A program made the translations under genes and the position numbers. The notes beneath the pieces are model-generated. The model had not been told where the DNA came from. It worked only from the letters and a program-made list of their open reading frames with translations, and did not search any database. This document shows positions 25,701 through 34,493 of a stretch of DNA of 64,000 nt, in pieces; the first letter of the stretch is position 1, and every line of letters begins with the position of its first letter. Origin of the DNA: Sphingobacterium haloxyli. GTDB taxonomy: Bacteria > Bacteroidota > Bacteroidia > Sphingobacteriales > Sphingobacteriaceae. Where the stretch lies: contig NZ_PVBQ01000001.1 of NCBI RefSeq assembly GCF_002980525.1, positions 124,001 through 188,000 of the forward strand, read 5' to 3'.

Positions 25701-26121
25701 ACAATACGGTATTCTTGCACACGAAATCATGTCGGAGATTACTAGCGAACCGGAGATAGACAAACTTGTGGACAGCTATATTGAAAATGGCATTCTGACC
25801 GCGGAAGACCGCCCATTTCTTTTACAAGAAATCCATCAGATATGGCATCATCCTATTATCAACCAATGGTTAACGGGCAACTACAAGATTTGGAACGAAG
25901 CGAGTATCATCCTGGAAAATGGGGAGACCATCCGGCCGGATAAGGTTTTTACCAGTGAGGAAGAAACGATTGTGCTCGATTTTAAATTTACAAAAGGCGA
26001 TTATGCCGACCATCAATGGCAGGTGGATAGTTACAAAAAAGCACTGCGTAACCTCGGATATACCAACGTAAAGGGATACCTCTATTACGCGAAGATTAAC
26101 GAATTAGTTGAAGTGAAATGA
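22726..26121 (+). CDS. AddA-like UvrD-family helicase-nuclease
   Basis: A 1131-residue superfamily 1A helicase with a C-terminal nuclease domain, the AddA/RecB-type subunit of a double-strand-break resection complex. Seen: Walker A SAGSGKT (residues 13-19), FTNKATAEMKERI (motif Ia), FDEFQDTSRIQW near 399 (motif II), VGDVKQSIYRWRNGD (motif III), TTIHKSKGLAYDVV near 787 (motif V), VATTRAVQHLYVLAP (motif VI) and a PD-(D/E)XK region near 990-1120 (GILAHEIMSEI, RPDKVF, VLDFKFTKGDY). A longer frame opens at 22651 but adds only a low-complexity hydrophobic leader. The ATG at 22726 gives the family start. It overlaps the AddB-like gene by 4 bases (ATGA). Confidence 0.9.
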   Translation: MNPVAPLKILKASAGSGKTFSLTLHYLTLLLSNENSYREILAVTFTNKATAEMKERILRVLQGLATADKNPKIEDFRRLLLEQFPAWDASLLQQKSHHVYRKILHDYSRFTVSTIDGFSQKVIRSFTYELNLDAAYKIEMNTAKVKQDLSIMLNQLLDERPDLLEWIIDYAEKKIARNENWNYRQQLLGLANLIFTENFQEFNAYLASAQAGDIFTLLNNDVQEKTKFFLDTLSQTIQTFTVTFRSFDVTAEELKGKSRNKLIAASKISEHIHKQSPSELQKHFDRFLVLLDDEDAYTTTDKRVRYDIRQALQPILQQFTDLYKLFPTFIAYQSVQNNLYYLRLLKEMSDLLSQWRKENGAQLISDAQVLLNRLGLDEHNDPTFIWEKIGNRYNYFLFDEFQDTSRIQWKNYSPLLINALGNAKRKINEHLIVGDVKQSIYRWRNGDWRILLQQVEDQIAQTFHLSEQQRANFIENGTLETNFRSFPHIVTLNNYLFAAIPEKLQEILNEKVMGCLDEEGQHWWRTSGNIEMLVKAYKNSQQQIPLHRQNDPNKVGSIEIQYLPVQDGRYRRNQVMEDALQLLCDKIHVWISSGRYEAKQIGILVRSNAQARHVIETLMRHKNDTGLAFDVISGDALYLSSNDAILLLIETLRALVYTTDKHVIHRAKMAYLYQIISRQQTFDHAYWLVFKNNNLSDIEAILPTELPNQWPKLQQSPLIHLVEQLIEIYGLHETNNIHIPYLLAFKDIVSAFSAAGERGITQFLEYWEEDGNNTALPTHGKVDAIEVTTIHKSKGLAYDVVMLPFCSWDLDGMINGDFWIDTADSPFQALGKIPIKYSGAIGNSIFYKQYFEEMLFNYMDALNTFYVATTRAVQHLYVLAPSFKENVNKKTGEVLGCDVKNEYISDLLYQVLTDKQSPFPFFENQLLADHPISETPEEPSKQPQEDPMSVETNVIHRNISLSSYPISSELQNAFDKSNKRSINNILMLEKAAQYGILAHEIMSEITSEPEIDKLVDSYIENGILTAEDRPFLLQEIHQIWHHPIINQWLTGNYKIWNEASIILENGETIRPDKVFTSEEETIVLDFKFTKGDYADHQWQVDSYKKALRNLGYTNVKGYLYYAKINELVEVK

Positions 26122-28994
26122 ACAAACCTTTCTTACATATAGTTGCAGAAGATATTTATCAGCGCTTTGGGAACGATCTAGCGGACATCGCCGTCGTATT
26201 CAACAATAAGCGTCCTATTACTTATTTGAAGAAGCATTTGGCAGACGTATACGGCAAGGCGATATGGTCTCCACAATTTTTCACCATTCAAGAATTTTTT
26301 AAACAAGCTTCTGATGCAGCTGAGGCTTCACAGCTCACCCAGTTTTTTTATCTTTTCCAATTACATAATGAGTTGTTGGTTGCAGAAGGCGTTGAACCGG
26401 AAACACTGGAAGATTTTTATCCTATCGCAGAAATTATCTTGAGCGATTTTGGGCAATTGGACTATGAGCTCGTCGATATTGACCAGATTTTTATGGAGCT
26501 GTATGATACGACCAAAATTGATATAACCTTTCAGCATTTTACGGCTGAACAGCAACATTTCATTCGTCAGTTCTGGCAATCGTTTAGTATTGCCGGTCAT
26601 AGTGGTTTGCAGCAGCGCTTTCTGAAGCTGTGGAAGCGGCTCCCTAAACTTTATAAGGCTTTCAAACAAAAATTAGCGCAGGAAAAACAATTAAATTACC
26701 CAACGTTGTATCGCAATCTGGTGGAAGGACATGTTGCCTATCCCCATTTTACGCATCGTTATAAAAAGATTCTATTTGTAGGTTTTAATGCGCTGAGCAA
26801 AGCGGAAGTGCGACTATTCCAAAAATGGCAGGAAGAAGAGCGGACACTCTTCTATTTCGATACGGATGCCTATTACATGGACGATCCTCAGCAAGAAGCT
26901 GGTCTGTTTATCCGTCGTAATATCAAAAGCTACGGTTTAACAAACGCACTTGGTGCTCCTCCCGATATACTGGGCAATAGAGACACGACAGTACAGCTAT
27001 ATGCCGCTAATGGCAAGAATAGCCAGACGAAGATTTTACACGATGTATTAAAAGCTTCTGAATCATCTGATCAAAGCGCAGCTATCCTGCTAGCCGACGA
27101 AAGTCTTCTCGTTCCCCTACTGCAAAGTTTGCCCGACACAAAACCTAATATCACAACGGGCTATCCGCTTACACAATCGCCAATATACGGGCTACTAAAT
27201 CTATGGATGGATGTACAAGAAGAAGTTTCGCATCGCAATAGACTAAAGATTCCTTTTCAATTTATAGAAACATTCATTAACCACCCCCTAACGGGTGTTT
27301 CTGTTGTCGAAAGAGAAATTTTGTTAAAAGAAATAACGGAGAAGCAACTACTAGAAGTTGATATCCGTATGGTGACGATTGCAAGCAGCGTATTTCCCCG
27401 ATTTTTCAACCCATTATCGAGTCCCGCCACGCTTATACCAACGCTGGTACACTTATTAGAAAATCTACTTGTGTCCATAGCCGCACGCGACCGCATTAGC
27501 CAAATCGACAGTAACCTGATTATTGAAACAAAGAAGGTGCTGAATCAGCTAAAACAAGGGATAGATGCCATCACGCCTACTTCCGTTGCTTTCCAAATTG
27601 GATTAATCCGGAAAGCCATCGCCCCTATCAATTCGGCCATCGAAGGAGATCCTTTAAACGGCTTACAGATCATGGGGTTATTGGAAAGCCGTTGTTTGAA
27701 TTTCGACCATATTTATATACTTGGAGCCAACGAAGGTATCCTCCCAAAAACAGCAAGTTCTCCAACTTTTCTTCCTAATAGTTTGCGTCGGGCCTATGCT
27801 CTCCCTGTTCTAGAAAACCAAGATGCGCTTTCCGCTTATCTATTTTATCGTCATTTTCAATATAGCAATGAGCTACACGTCTTCTACAACAGCTTGGTCG
27901 ATGAGAACAGCACCGGAGAGGAAAGTCGTTTCATTAAGCAGTTGCAATTCGAGAGTAATTTCCATTTCACCATTAATACGCAGCAGCAATCCATACGTTT
28001 TCCAGAGGCTGGAGAAGAATTGGTCATCCCGAAAGAAGGTGCCATATGGCAAAAATTATGGAACACCTTTATTATTGAAAAGAAAAAATTATCCGCTACC
28101 GCACTGACCACCTATTTACAATCGCCGCTACAGTTTTTTCTGAAACATGTTGCTGAAATAAAAGAGCCACCGGCTATTTCTCATGAATTCGAGATGAACA
28201 AACTGGGTATCGTTATTCACAATGTAATGGAAACCATCTTAAAACCTTACAAGGGATTATCGGATTTCACCCCCACAAAAGTGTTGGAAACAAAACTGTC
28301 GGATGTTGACGAACTGGTTGTTCGGGAAATCGGCACGCAATACCATACAGAAATCACATCTGTTAATGAGTTGAATAGTATGCAACGTATCATGCACAAA
28401 ATTGCTTCAGCATACATCGGGGTGTATTTAGAATACGACATAACGCATTATAAGGGCTTCCGGATTATCGAACTAGAGAACACGGAAGATTATACATTCG
28501 ATTTCCCGATTCTTGTCAACGGAAAAGAAGAGGCGGTCCGCTTGTTTGGTATTATAGACCGCGTGGATGAGGTATTGACCCATGAGAACCAGGTTTTACC
28601 ACGTATTGTAGATTATAAAACCGGTGGCGATAGTGTCGCGTTTAAAAACATCGAGAAAGTGTTTGCGGCAAACACCGAAAACAAAGCAATGATACAAACA
28701 TTGTTCTATGCTTATGTATTTGAGCAAGTAACGGGTCGAAAGCACTTAGAGCCCCATCTATATGTCGCGCGGCGCATGCGTGAAGAAGGAACTTTATTCT
28801 GCAAGGGAAGTGATACATTAGCAGGAGAGACCTTACGTGTCATAAAAACGGATTTCGTAAATTTTCTTCGTACAACGTTGGAGGAAATCTTTAACCCGGA
28901 CATTCCTTTTAAACACGATCCTGAAAGTAAAGTTTACCCATCAGATCCTTATACATTGTTTTACCGGAATGCCTTGAAGGATGTCGAGGAGTGA
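26118..28994 (+). CDS. AddB-like PD-(D/E)XK nuclease
   Basis: A 958-residue protein, probable partner of the preceding AddA-like helicase in recombinational repair. The N-terminal and central parts look like an AddB/RecC-type inactive helicase fold (VVFNNKRPITYLKKHLADVYG; LNGLQIMGLLESRCLNFDHI; GANEGILPKTASSPTFLPNS). The C-terminal nuclease (about 655-950) shows LSATALTTYLQSPLQFFLKH, LGIVIHNVMETIL, LFGIIDRVDEV and RIVDYKTGGD, which supply the catalytic Asp, Glu/Asp and Lys. In this branch I expect a Cys at YLxCPLxF to help bind an Fe-S cluster; Ser is present. The gene ends exactly where the convergent GT51 gene ends, with no gap. Confidence 0.86.
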   Translation: MNKPFLHIVAEDIYQRFGNDLADIAVVFNNKRPITYLKKHLADVYGKAIWSPQFFTIQEFFKQASDAAEASQLTQFFYLFQLHNELLVAEGVEPETLEDFYPIAEIILSDFGQLDYELVDIDQIFMELYDTTKIDITFQHFTAEQQHFIRQFWQSFSIAGHSGLQQRFLKLWKRLPKLYKAFKQKLAQEKQLNYPTLYRNLVEGHVAYPHFTHRYKKILFVGFNALSKAEVRLFQKWQEEERTLFYFDTDAYYMDDPQQEAGLFIRRNIKSYGLTNALGAPPDILGNRDTTVQLYAANGKNSQTKILHDVLKASESSDQSAAILLADESLLVPLLQSLPDTKPNITTGYPLTQSPIYGLLNLWMDVQEEVSHRNRLKIPFQFIETFINHPLTGVSVVEREILLKEITEKQLLEVDIRMVTIASSVFPRFFNPLSSPATLIPTLVHLLENLLVSIAARDRISQIDSNLIIETKKVLNQLKQGIDAITPTSVAFQIGLIRKAIAPINSAIEGDPLNGLQIMGLLESRCLNFDHIYILGANEGILPKTASSPTFLPNSLRRAYALPVLENQDALSAYLFYRHFQYSNELHVFYNSLVDENSTGEESRFIKQLQFESNFHFTINTQQQSIRFPEAGEELVIPKEGAIWQKLWNTFIIEKKKLSATALTTYLQSPLQFFLKHVAEIKEPPAISHEFEMNKLGIVIHNVMETILKPYKGLSDFTPTKVLETKLSDVDELVVREIGTQYHTEITSVNELNSMQRIMHKIASAYIGVYLEYDITHYKGFRIIELENTEDYTFDFPILVNGKEEAVRLFGIIDRVDEVLTHENQVLPRIVDYKTGGDSVAFKNIEKVFAANTENKAMIQTLFYAYVFEQVTGRKHLEPHLYVARRMREEGTLFCKGSDTLAGETLRVIKTDFVNFLRTTLEEIFNPDIPFKHDPESKVYPSDPYTLFYRNALKDVEE

Positions 28995-31070
28995 TTACTC
29001 CTCTGGCTCTTCTTTGCCAAAAAGTTTTTCCAGCAGGCTTCTTCGTCGGGCTTCGTCCCTCTCCATCTCTTGCATAATAGCTTCTTGTTCGGGGTCTATT
29101 TCGTTGAAAGTTGTATCTATCAATCCTTTTGGTCTCGGCGGCCGCAATCCCGGTTCGAGCACAACGCCGTAAAAACCATAGGCTTCTGGAACTTGCTCAT
29201 CTTGCAGCTGTCCAAGTTTATTCATGATATAACCATATGTATTGAAATGCCTTTTTACCCAAGGTTTTAGGTTCCCTGTATAATCAAAAGACGAAAGCCC
29301 GGTCTTTGGACGTGGAATAATACTGGAAAGGAACAAGCTCTCGCCAATATTTAGCTGAGCTGGCGTTTTACCAAAATAGTAAGCCGATGCTTCATGGATA
29401 CCGTATACATTTTTGCCCCATTCGATCACATTTAGGTAGACTTCAAACATACGGTCTTTGCTTACCTGCCCGGAGGTTTCCATCAACCATACCAACAAAA
29501 TCTCTTCGAATTTCCGCATCATCGTTTTATTGCGGTTCAAGAATACATTTTTAACCAACTGCATTGTAATGGTACTCGCCCCGCGTTTAAATGCACGTTC
29601 CTTAACATTTGTAGCTATAGACAGCTTAAAAGCTTCTTCCTCAAATCCTTTATGTTGGTAGAAATATGGATCTTCTGTATTCAATACTGTTTTCTTCAGG
29701 ATAGACGCCACCTGATTTAAAGGTGTGAATTTAGGATTTTGCGGCCCCACCACAATCTCCCGCATGCGTATCGTATCTTCGTATGCATTGTAGGTGAATG
29801 CGGTGTTTAACTGGCTGATATCGGCTTCCCCCCATTTGACTATTTTCAGCTCCTTGTCATCGACTTTGGAATTGAACAGTAAACTATCCGGCTCAGCAAG
29901 ATTGATTGAAAAGTCCAGATCGTACGCTATTTTTCCTTCCACTTCAATACCGTCTAATGTTTCAAACAAGCCCTGTGGCATAGCATCAAATAACTTTTTT
30001 GCTTCGAACTTACCCGTATGAATAGATAGGCTAACCATTTTATCCGGTTTGGGAATATATTTGATATAGGGTTGAAACTCAAATTCCTTTACCCGGATTT
30101 TACTCGCTGGATCAATTTCTATCGCCGTTTTGCCGATATTAAGTTGTCCCTCACCAATAGCTTCTGGGAGAACAACCTCTTCGTCCGAAAGACGTCGGTG
30201 GTGCACACGCAGGTTATCAAAGGACCACCCGCCGGCAAGTGTTAAAGAGTCTTTAGTGACCCGCTTGACTTGCGCGAGGTCGAACATTATTTTGTCGAAA
30301 CTCACCCTTAGTCCGAACTTCCCACGTAAAAAAGGAAGTTCTACGTTTTTTTCCTCGGCCGATACCTCAATTCGTAATTGTTGCTTATCAGGATTCACGC
30401 GCCCGCTCAGATTCCATTGCGCATCGTGGTCATTCAGAAAAAGACTTGTCTCGAAATCGCCTCCATCCATCACGGCTTCCGGCAAACGAATTCGCTGGTG
30501 GACGCTGTCATCCTGGTAAGAAAGCTGAAAGTTTTCTAATTCCATATTTCGCGGAATCTTAAAAAACACTTGCTTTATCACCCCGTCAATCAACGAAGCA
30601 TAATTACTTTCTATATTTTCTTCTACCTGAACCGTCGTATCTTTGGTGTCCCTTTTAAACAAAAAATCGTAGTTACTGGTAGAATCACGCTTTAGGAGCG
30701 TTACATCCGCGTTTTGTAAAATCAGATTACCGATTTTCACATCGCCGAACAACAAGGGAAACAGTCGAACCGACACCGCCATGCGTTCAATTTTCGCCAA
30801 GGTATCCCGTTGTTTCGGTACGACTTCAATATCTTGTAAAGTTACAGTAGTCAAGCCTGTAAACGAGTACGCTTCTACATTAAAATCGATATGATAACGC
30901 GAACGCAGGGTGTTTTCCACTTTTGCCATTGCCTCATCGAGCATCCGCGTACGAACGGAGAGTGCTACAACAAGGCCAATTATTAACAACAAAAGAAAAG
31001 TGCCTCCAGTTATTAGGGCAATTTTCTTTTGCTTCTGTGTTAAAGAAGGTAACTTTTCGAATATCCGCAT
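28995..31070 (-). CDS. GT51 peptidoglycan transglycosylase with AsmA-like N-terminal region
   Basis: A 691-residue membrane-anchored protein. It has an N-terminal transmembrane helix (about 20-42); then a long region whose start resembles AsmA/TamB-type repeats (VTLQDIEVVPKQRDTLAKIE, LFPLLFGDVKIGNLILQNAD; about 55-420); then a GT51 domain (about 440-620) with EDPYFYQHKGF near 463, GASTITMQLVKN near 495, MRKFEEI and EVYLNVIEWGKNVYG. GT51 enzymes polymerise lipid II into glycan strands. There is no transpeptidase domain, so it is a monofunctional polymerase. The catalytic Glu of motif 1 is present. Stop codons of this gene and of addB touch. Upstream, 61 bp separate it from the GH16 gene. Confidence 0.82.
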   Translation of the reverse strand: MRIFEKLPSLTQKQKKIALITGGTFLLLLIIGLVVALSVRTRMLDEAMAKVENTLRSRYHIDFNVEAYSFTGLTTVTLQDIEVVPKQRDTLAKIERMAVSVRLFPLLFGDVKIGNLILQNADVTLLKRDSTSNYDFLFKRDTKDTTVQVEENIESNYASLIDGVIKQVFFKIPRNMELENFQLSYQDDSVHQRIRLPEAVMDGGDFETSLFLNDHDAQWNLSGRVNPDKQQLRIEVSAEEKNVELPFLRGKFGLRVSFDKIMFDLAQVKRVTKDSLTLAGGWSFDNLRVHHRRLSDEEVVLPEAIGEGQLNIGKTAIEIDPASKIRVKEFEFQPYIKYIPKPDKMVSLSIHTGKFEAKKLFDAMPQGLFETLDGIEVEGKIAYDLDFSINLAEPDSLLFNSKVDDKELKIVKWGEADISQLNTAFTYNAYEDTIRMREIVVGPQNPKFTPLNQVASILKKTVLNTEDPYFYQHKGFEEEAFKLSIATNVKERAFKRGASTITMQLVKNVFLNRNKTMMRKFEEILLVWLMETSGQVSKDRMFEVYLNVIEWGKNVYGIHEASAYYFGKTPAQLNIGESLFLSSIIPRPKTGLSSFDYTGNLKPWVKRHFNTYGYIMNKLGQLQDEQVPEAYGFYGVVLEPGLRPPRPKGLIDTTFNEIDPEQEAIMQEMERDEARRRSLLEKLFGKEEPEE

Positions 31071-31131
31071 ACCAATCTATTTCCGTTCTAAAAATAGGGT
31101 ATTTTTTCTGAAAAGTATCTATCCTCTTTCT

Positions 31132-31980
31132 TTACGGATTCAACAAATCATAAACACGTACGTAATCAACCTGATATTGGACAGGGTAAACTTCCTCGTC
31201 AATCCCCTGCTGTCCACCCCAGTCGCCACCAACAGCTAGATTCAACAGCCAATGAAACTTCTGGTCAAAAGGCCAAACTTTGTATCCTGTCCCTTCGTTA
31301 GGAAAATTGAATAATTGAACGTCATCTACAAAACCGCGAATATAGGCAGGTGTCCAATCTACCCGAAAGGTATGAAATTCGGTCGTGGCATTCTGTATCT
31401 TCCTAAACGCCGTCTTCTGTGTTCCAATGGAATGGTTATAGGCTTCCGTATGTACGCTGATATGTACGACGTCTTGGTCATATCCTACATGCTCCAAGAT
31501 ATCGATCTCTCCCGATGCCGGCCAATCCCCGTAGGTCCAGTCGCTTGGCAACATCCACGCCGCCGGCCAAGTCCCACGGCCTTGCGGCACTTTGGCTTTT
31601 ACCTCAAACCGGCCATAGAGAAAGTCACCTTTTCCTTTGCTTATCAAGCGTGTGGACGTATAGCCGCTACCTTCGTAAGTTTCTTTACGAGCAGTGATCG
31701 TCAATAAGCCGTCTGCCACTTGCACATTTTCCGAACGCGCTTCCGTGTAATATTGTAACTCATTATTTCCCCAGCCGCTTCCTCCTATATCGTAGCTCCA
31801 TTTATCCGTATCAGGAAGCCCCTCGTAATCAAACTCGTCGGCCCAAGAGGGTGTGGCCGAAAACTCATATTCCTTTGGAGCTGGAGGTTCGGGAACCACG
31901 ATATTGTTCACGTACGACTTTTCAGAACACGACAACAAAACTGCAAAAGGTATTAGCCAAAAATTCATATTTTTTTTCAT
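31132..31980 (-). CDS. GH16 family beta-glucanase (laminarinase-like) lipoprotein
   Basis: A 282-residue glycoside hydrolase family 16 enzyme, probably cutting beta-1,3- or mixed beta-1,3/1,4-glucan at the cell surface. Lipobox at Cys18 (FAVLLSC). Family landmarks: WADEFDYEGLPDTDKWSYD, NNELQYYTE, GRFEVKAKVPQGRGTWPAAW and the catalytic GEIDILEHVGY with Glu158 (nucleophile), Asp160 and Glu163 (acid/base). The lack of an insertion in the ExDxxE motif differs from the beta-bulge type ExDxxxE form typical of laminarinases, so mixed-linkage glucan is also possible. A TTG at 31995 gives a five-codon longer frame; the ATG at 31980 is preferred. It is the last gene of PUL 1. Confidence 0.92.
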   Translation of the reverse strand: MKKNMNFWLIPFAVLLSCSEKSYVNNIVVPEPPAPKEYEFSATPSWADEFDYEGLPDTDKWSYDIGGSGWGNNELQYYTEARSENVQVADGLLTITARKETYEGSGYTSTRLISKGKGDFLYGRFEVKAKVPQGRGTWPAAWMLPSDWTYGDWPASGEIDILEHVGYDQDVVHISVHTEAYNHSIGTQKTAFRKIQNATTEFHTFRVDWTPAYIRGFVDDVQLFNFPNEGTGYKVWPFDQKFHWLLNLAVGGDWGGQQGIDEEVYPVQYQVDYVRVYDLLNP

Positions 31981-32017
31981 TTTAATTTTAATCAAAGGAT
32001 TATTTCAAATTATCGTA

Positions 32018-32923
32018 TCACTCAAAGGATCTTAATGTAAATGTCCACCAACCATCGCCTCCGATATTAACCCCGATTTTCAATAAGTCATACCCTTGCC
32101 CGTTTACATCTTTCTGCATATCCAGAATATCGTACAATACATAATCCCTTACCGGACCTGTATCTGTTTCGCCGCCGTTGTGTGCTTTCTTTACACCAAT
32201 ATGTGCACCTTTGCCCATTAAGCGAAGCTGTCCTAATTTTTTAACGCCAGCTCCCTCAACAACACCATATTGGAACGTTCCGGAATTCCATAGCGCTTGG
32301 TCGCCTTTCAAATTACCTGCAGGTTCACAGCCTGCCGTTTTATTCCCTAAGTAACCATCGGCAAAGAAATCACCTTTGTTGTCATAAGCAAACGTGCCTT
32401 CGGCATTAAAAGAAAAGGTAAATTCGTCATCAAACTCACAAGATCTCGTCACGATATCTGCCGTACCGCTGCTCCACCAGTCGCCATTATCCGGCCCTGG
32501 TCCGACTTTAAATGCTCCTGCCTCTGGATTCAACCGCCATGTTTTCTGCGTACAACTTGCCAAAAAACCCAACAATTTCTCATCGCTGCATGCCTCGGGA
32601 TCGTCTGCCGATACCGACACCGTTTTGGTAACACTCGCCATCCCTCCTTGCCCTGTCACATCTAATTTCACATCATAGGAGCCTCCAAAAATTAAATTAA
32701 CCTCTACCACATCTCCTTCCAGCTTCTGTCCACTACTCATTATCGTCCATCTGGCAATAGTTGGTGTACTGGTTGTATTTGTCAGTTTGATTCGTCCCGG
32801 CCCTATCTCCTCCGCTTCAAAACTGGGTTGCGGTAAATCATTTAATGATAAATTCTCCCCTTCAATCTGACAAGATTGCACGAAGATCAACAGAAGCACG
32901 GCTCCCCAGATCTTCGTTTTCAT
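32018..32923 (-). CDS. PKD-domain surface glycan-binding-type lipoprotein
   Basis: A 301-residue lipoprotein (Cys18, LIFVQSC) with an N-terminal PKD/Ig-like domain (about residues 35-110; FEAEEIGPGRIKLTNTTS, GGSYDVKLDVTGQGG) and a C-terminal domain rich in Trp and Gly (NGDWWSSG, GDGWWTFTLRSF) that looks like a lipocalin-like or carbohydrate-binding fold found beside GH16 enzymes in SusCD loci. It is likely to hold glucan at the surface for the SusCD importer. It lies between SusD (35 bp) and GH16 (37 bp). An ATG 24 bases upstream (32947) is also in frame; the chosen start places the basic MKTK directly before the hydrophobic core. Confidence 0.75.
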   Translation of the reverse strand: MKTKIWGAVLLLIFVQSCQIEGENLSLNDLPQPSFEAEEIGPGRIKLTNTTSTPTIARWTIMSSGQKLEGDVVEVNLIFGGSYDVKLDVTGQGGMASVTKTVSVSADDPEACSDEKLLGFLASCTQKTWRLNPEAGAFKVGPGPDNGDWWSSGTADIVTRSCEFDDEFTFSFNAEGTFAYDNKGDFFADGYLGNKTAGCEPAGNLKGDQALWNSGTFQYGVVEGAGVKKLGQLRLMGKGAHIGVKKAHNGGETDTGPVRDYVLYDILDMQKDVNGQGYDLLKIGVNIGGDGWWTFTLRSFE

Positions 32924-32958
32924 TACTATTTTATAGTCGATTATCATGATGCTATTCT

Positions 32959-34482
32959 TTATTTTGTTCCACCGTATTCTTTATTTTGCTCCAACAAGGT
33001 ATTATCCAATTCCAATAACGGAATAGGTAACACTTCGTGTTTACCCGCTACGAAGCCTCTGTCTCCCAGTGCTGTCGAGGCATCTCCCCAACGTACAAGA
33101 TCAAACCAACGGTGTCCTTCACCCGCTAGTTCCAATCTACGTTCACGTTTGATGTTTTCGAAAGTAGCTGATATAGCAGCTAGTCCTACCCGAGCGCGCA
33201 CCGCATTTAAGAGCGCCGCCGCTCGCGTGGCATCGCCCCCTCCCCTTACTAAGGCTTCCGCTTCAAGCAGATAGGTATCTGCCAATCGGATTTCCAAAAT
33301 GTTTTGTGGAAAATTGAGTTCATATGTGCCCGCACCAGTCCAACGATTAGATTCCCTACCGGCATATTTCTCTAGAAAATAGCCCGTATCCATATATCCT
33401 GGCGTATAAGATGCCTTTCCTTCCGCTACCAGTTGGTTCATATCAATGATCGTATAGGGGTATCGCGGGTCATTCCGCATCACATCTGCCAAATTTTGCG
33501 TTATCGGTAAAAACCCCCAGCCGGCCACATAATCCGGCGCTCCTGCGCCTTGTCCGTAACTACGTGGGCCTGCCATGATGTTCAGGATGTTCCCTTCGGT
33601 ACATTGGATACAATCCCAAATCCCGACGGACGTATTGGTAAATGAAATTTCTAGGATAGATTCGGTATTGAATTTATTCTCAACTTGGAAGATGTCTCGA
33701 TAATTGTCCAATAGCCGGTAGCCATACTGGCTACTTTGGCCGGGTGTTCCGTTCACGTCGGCAAGTTCCGCTGCGGCTTGGGTAAATTTTTCCTGTTGCA
33801 GATATACTTTTCCCAAAATGGCCTTAGCCGTACCTTGAGAAAACCTTCCTGCTTCTTTCTCACGCGAGACAGTTGATGGGAGATCAGGTATCGCTTCATT
33901 CAAATCTTTCTCCATCAATGCATATACATCGGCAGGATTGGCTTGCGTTACCTGATATATCTCATCTCCTGCTAACGGCACTTCGATTAACGGGATATTA
34001 CGGAAATAGCGAATGAGATCGAAATAAAAATAAGCTCGCAATGCTTTCGATTCAGCCGTGAATCGCGCTTTTTCCTGTTCGTCCATCGGAATATCTGGTA
34101 ATTTTTGCAACAACACATTGGCACGCATAATGCCCATATAATTTCGTTGCCAAAGATCTTCCTGCGGCCCTACGGCCGGTGTAAGCGAATAATTTGACCA
34201 GGCCTGAAGATGTGGAAGATCAGATGAACCTCCACCACCCGCATAGTGGTCGTCCGAAGCTGCCGACGTGGTTAATATTTTTGTGGTGTAGTTGGACGCC
34301 TGATATCCGACCACATCGTAGATAGCCACCAAACCATTGTAGGCTTCCTGCCTGTTTTTATAATAATTCCCCTCCAAATCCGTTCCACGCGGTTTCAATT
34401 CTAAAAAGCTGTCTGAACAAGATTGCAGACCGAGAAAAGAAAGACTAGCTATGGCGGTAAATAATTTGATATATCGTTTCAT
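32959..34482 (-). CDS. SusD/RagB family nutrient-binding outer-membrane lipoprotein (PUL 1)
   Basis: A 507-residue SusD homologue: lipobox at Cys22 (GLQSC), the N-terminal LELKPRGTDLEGNYYKNRQEAYNGLVAIYD segment, TPR-like helices, and the C-terminal SusD region with NILEIRLADTYLLEAEALVR and RRLELAGEGHRWFDLVRWG. It forms the lid on the adjacent SusC transporter and captures oligosaccharides. SusC is 11 bp upstream and the PKD lipoprotein 35 bp downstream. From the GH16 neighbour, the ligand is probably a beta-glucan. Confidence 0.93.
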   Translation of the reverse strand: MKRYIKLFTAIASLSFLGLQSCSDSFLELKPRGTDLEGNYYKNRQEAYNGLVAIYDVVGYQASNYTTKILTTSAASDDHYAGGGGSSDLPHLQAWSNYSLTPAVGPQEDLWQRNYMGIMRANVLLQKLPDIPMDEQEKARFTAESKALRAYFYFDLIRYFRNIPLIEVPLAGDEIYQVTQANPADVYALMEKDLNEAIPDLPSTVSREKEAGRFSQGTAKAILGKVYLQQEKFTQAAAELADVNGTPGQSSQYGYRLLDNYRDIFQVENKFNTESILEISFTNTSVGIWDCIQCTEGNILNIMAGPRSYGQGAGAPDYVAGWGFLPITQNLADVMRNDPRYPYTIIDMNQLVAEGKASYTPGYMDTGYFLEKYAGRESNRWTGAGTYELNFPQNILEIRLADTYLLEAEALVRGGGDATRAAALLNAVRARVGLAAISATFENIKRERRLELAGEGHRWFDLVRWGDASTALGDRGFVAGKHEVLPIPLLELDNTLLEQNKEYGGTK

Positions 34483-34493
34483 TGTAACGTTAT

